From: Bombus terrestris
Lineage: Eukaryota; Arthropoda; Insecta; Hymenoptera; Apidae
Length of the DNA stretch: 64,000 nucleotides
Assembly (NCBI RefSeq): GCF_910591885.1
Contig: NC_063274.1
Span: 9,963,725 to 10,027,724 of the forward strand
Reading direction: 5' to 3'
Under the pieces are notes generated by a model. That model was not told where the DNA came from and searched no databases. It worked only from the letters and a program-made list of their open reading frames with translations. The position numbers and the translations under genes were made by a program. Below are positions 62,386 to 64,000 of this stretch, one piece after another. Numbering within the stretch: the first letter of the stretch is position 1; every line of letters begins with the position of its first letter.

Positions 62386-64000
62386 CTTCCACGCATCAAA
62401 ATAGAAGAATAATTAGCAGTACCCCAGCAGCGACATCTACAGCCAGCAACCACAACTATCACAGATAACACATACCACCTCTACACTACCTTCTGACGTA
62501 TCTAAGTTGCAAACAATCGCTGATACAAGTACCAACCCAAAAACAAGGAGGTACTGTCCCCCATAAAGAAGCCAAACAATCTATGTGTATCAATAAATCT
62601 AAATTTGAAATATACGTCACACTTTGAGAAGAATTAATTTGTATCAATTGTGTTAAACTTGGACCATCAATTCCATTAAATATCCAAGTCGATCCTTTGC
62701 AGCGCAAACACGTGGCATGCATCTCGCGACCATCTTCGCATACGGTGGAACACTTTAAAAGATAACGCCCCGCGAGCGAAACAGCCAAGAGCCGTTAGAA
62801 ACGGAATACATTAGCCGTAACAAAAGGTTATTGGAGAAGAGCGGCACGAGGGTGAGTGCGAATGTTGCCAGCACAATCAATGCGGCCGTTGTGACAGAAG
62901 GAAACATTATGCACGCCTGTCGAGCCTTGCACTTCACCGTAACCCCTTCGACTGCTCCAGACGTGTATTTACGGGCAAACTTTGCTCATTGGCCGCACTT
63001 GAAAGGTATACTCTCTTGTCGGCAGAATAAATACTGCGCAATGACGCCATGACGCCTGGTTTCGTTCGGCTCGCCCGTGTTCGCGCGCCTGTATATTCGA
63101 TTCTGGCATGCAGTATTTATCCAACAGCGCGGCTAATATCAGTAAACACAATATACGAGTTTATCGTTTCCCGTTCGAATCGATAAAGCGCTATTGCTTT
63201 TGCATAATGAGAGGGGCAGAGGTTAACGTAAATACGTTTCTCTAATCTGTACTTATTAAAAGGAAATCTATCCTTGTCTACGTTTATCTGGTCGTACGAC
63301 GACCTTTTCAGATAATAATCGGTACACGAGGTCTACGATCCAGGATAAAACGCGGCTCGAAATAAGAACGAAAAAGTTGGGAATGTTTTCATAGTTATCT
63401 TAGTGCACCTGGATTGTAGTATTTGATTGGAATATATGGGATATACATATGTATGACAGGATTGATGAATTATATGGAACATAGGTTAAGAACACGAAAT
63501 TAAATCTTCTTTACACGAGATCCTTTAATTTGTCGAGTAATAATTTGTATAGGATACAAGAGCGATATTTTTATCATTTTATTACTTCACGAACTAATCA
63601 AATGAATGAAATTCTTCAAATGATTAACGCGAACAGATATGGTAGACGAGTTTAATGAATCAAAGTACTCATCATTTACCAAGTGAACAGAAAATGAAGA
63701 GTGAAAGGAAATAAAATGAATAATGCAACTTTAGAACAGAACGAACGCTGATTCGACTGCTGGAATTCGATCATTCACCACTTATACCTATTAGCTCGCC
63801 TCCACTATTATCGCTATAAATTATGATTACGTACAAAATGCCGTACACTGTGTACACGATCCTCTGTGCAATCAATCTACTACACTTCAACATTTATAAT
63901 CTGGGATGAAACTGTAGAAAGAGACTGACCATCCTCCGATTTCGATGATTTTTAGATATGTTGTGAGACTCAACATTTCGAATTTCTTACTACATATAAA
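62386..64000. other. Non-coding stretch, two weak minus frames
   Basis: Two overlapping minus-strand frames were examined. One (62,755-62,937) begins with a hydrophobic stretch around AALIVLATFALTLVPLF. The other (62,486-62,788) is cysteine-containing and in a different frame. A frameshift or an intron would be needed to join them, and neither resembles a family I know. A donor-like AGG/GTGAGT lies on the plus strand at 62,852. The rest, 63,000-64,000, is AT-rich with nothing recognised. Confidence 0.5.

Noticed and set aside
62486..62937. Possible secreted, cysteine-containing minus-strand gene in two frames
   Set aside because: Joining the hydrophobic start to the cysteine-rich frame needs a frameshift or an unsupported intron, and neither part matches a family I know.

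Overview
The window looks like nuclear, non-coding DNA of an animal, most likely an insect and plausibly a hymenopteran (bee, ant or wasp). The reasons are these. It is AT-rich by eye and has no open reading frame above 184 codons on either strand. Simple repeats are frequent: a (GA)15 run, poly-T and poly-A runs of 17 to 24, and pyrimidine tracts. CpG dinucleotides are very common even in AT-rich stretches, as is known for intergenic and intronic DNA of several hymenopterans. Mobile-element debris and an RNA polymerase III type tRNA-like unit are present, but no bacterial features (operons, ribosome binding sites, packed genes). The taxonomic call is inference; no diagnostic gene was recognised.

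I could not support a single protein-coding gene. The longest open frames overlap one another on both strands, lack a recognisable domain, and look like chance frames in CpG-rich islands. The window is best read as intergenic sequence or the inside of one or more very long introns. One site supports the intron reading: near 27,994 on the plus strand a strong 3' splice site is fused directly to a 5' splice site, the form of a recursive-splicing ratchet point. An 87-base frame-preserving exon starting at the same base is the alternative.

Layout. 1-12,549: plain AT-rich DNA with CpG-rich islands and one possible piggyBac-type terminus near 5,730. 12,550-12,876: a probable solo LTR with TATA box, CAGT initiator, AATAAA signal and a 4-base target duplication. 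12,877-17,640: nothing recognised. 17,641-18,560: a block of different base texture, possibly an old insertion. 18,561-27,960: non-coding, with a GA microsatellite at 26,397. 27,971-28,080: the splice-like site. 28,721-28,885: a diverged 105-base duplication. 29,776-29,982 and 30,633-30,897: two TTAA-flanked inverted-terminal-repeat elements of MITE type. 33,015-33,064: a short tandem duplication. 36,241-36,822: a cluster of short direct and inverted repeats, including a nested TTAACC palindrome. 39,991: a 24-base A run. 42,114-42,184: a local repeat and hairpin. 54,532-54,720: a diverged 120-base duplication. 57,961-58,200: a purine-rich strand. 62,299-62,385: the tRNA-like pol III unit.

No set of genes working together can be described, and I found no convincing evidence of an undescribed system. 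The observations most worth checking are the recursive-splice candidate, the two TTAA elements, the solo LTR and the tRNA-like unit.
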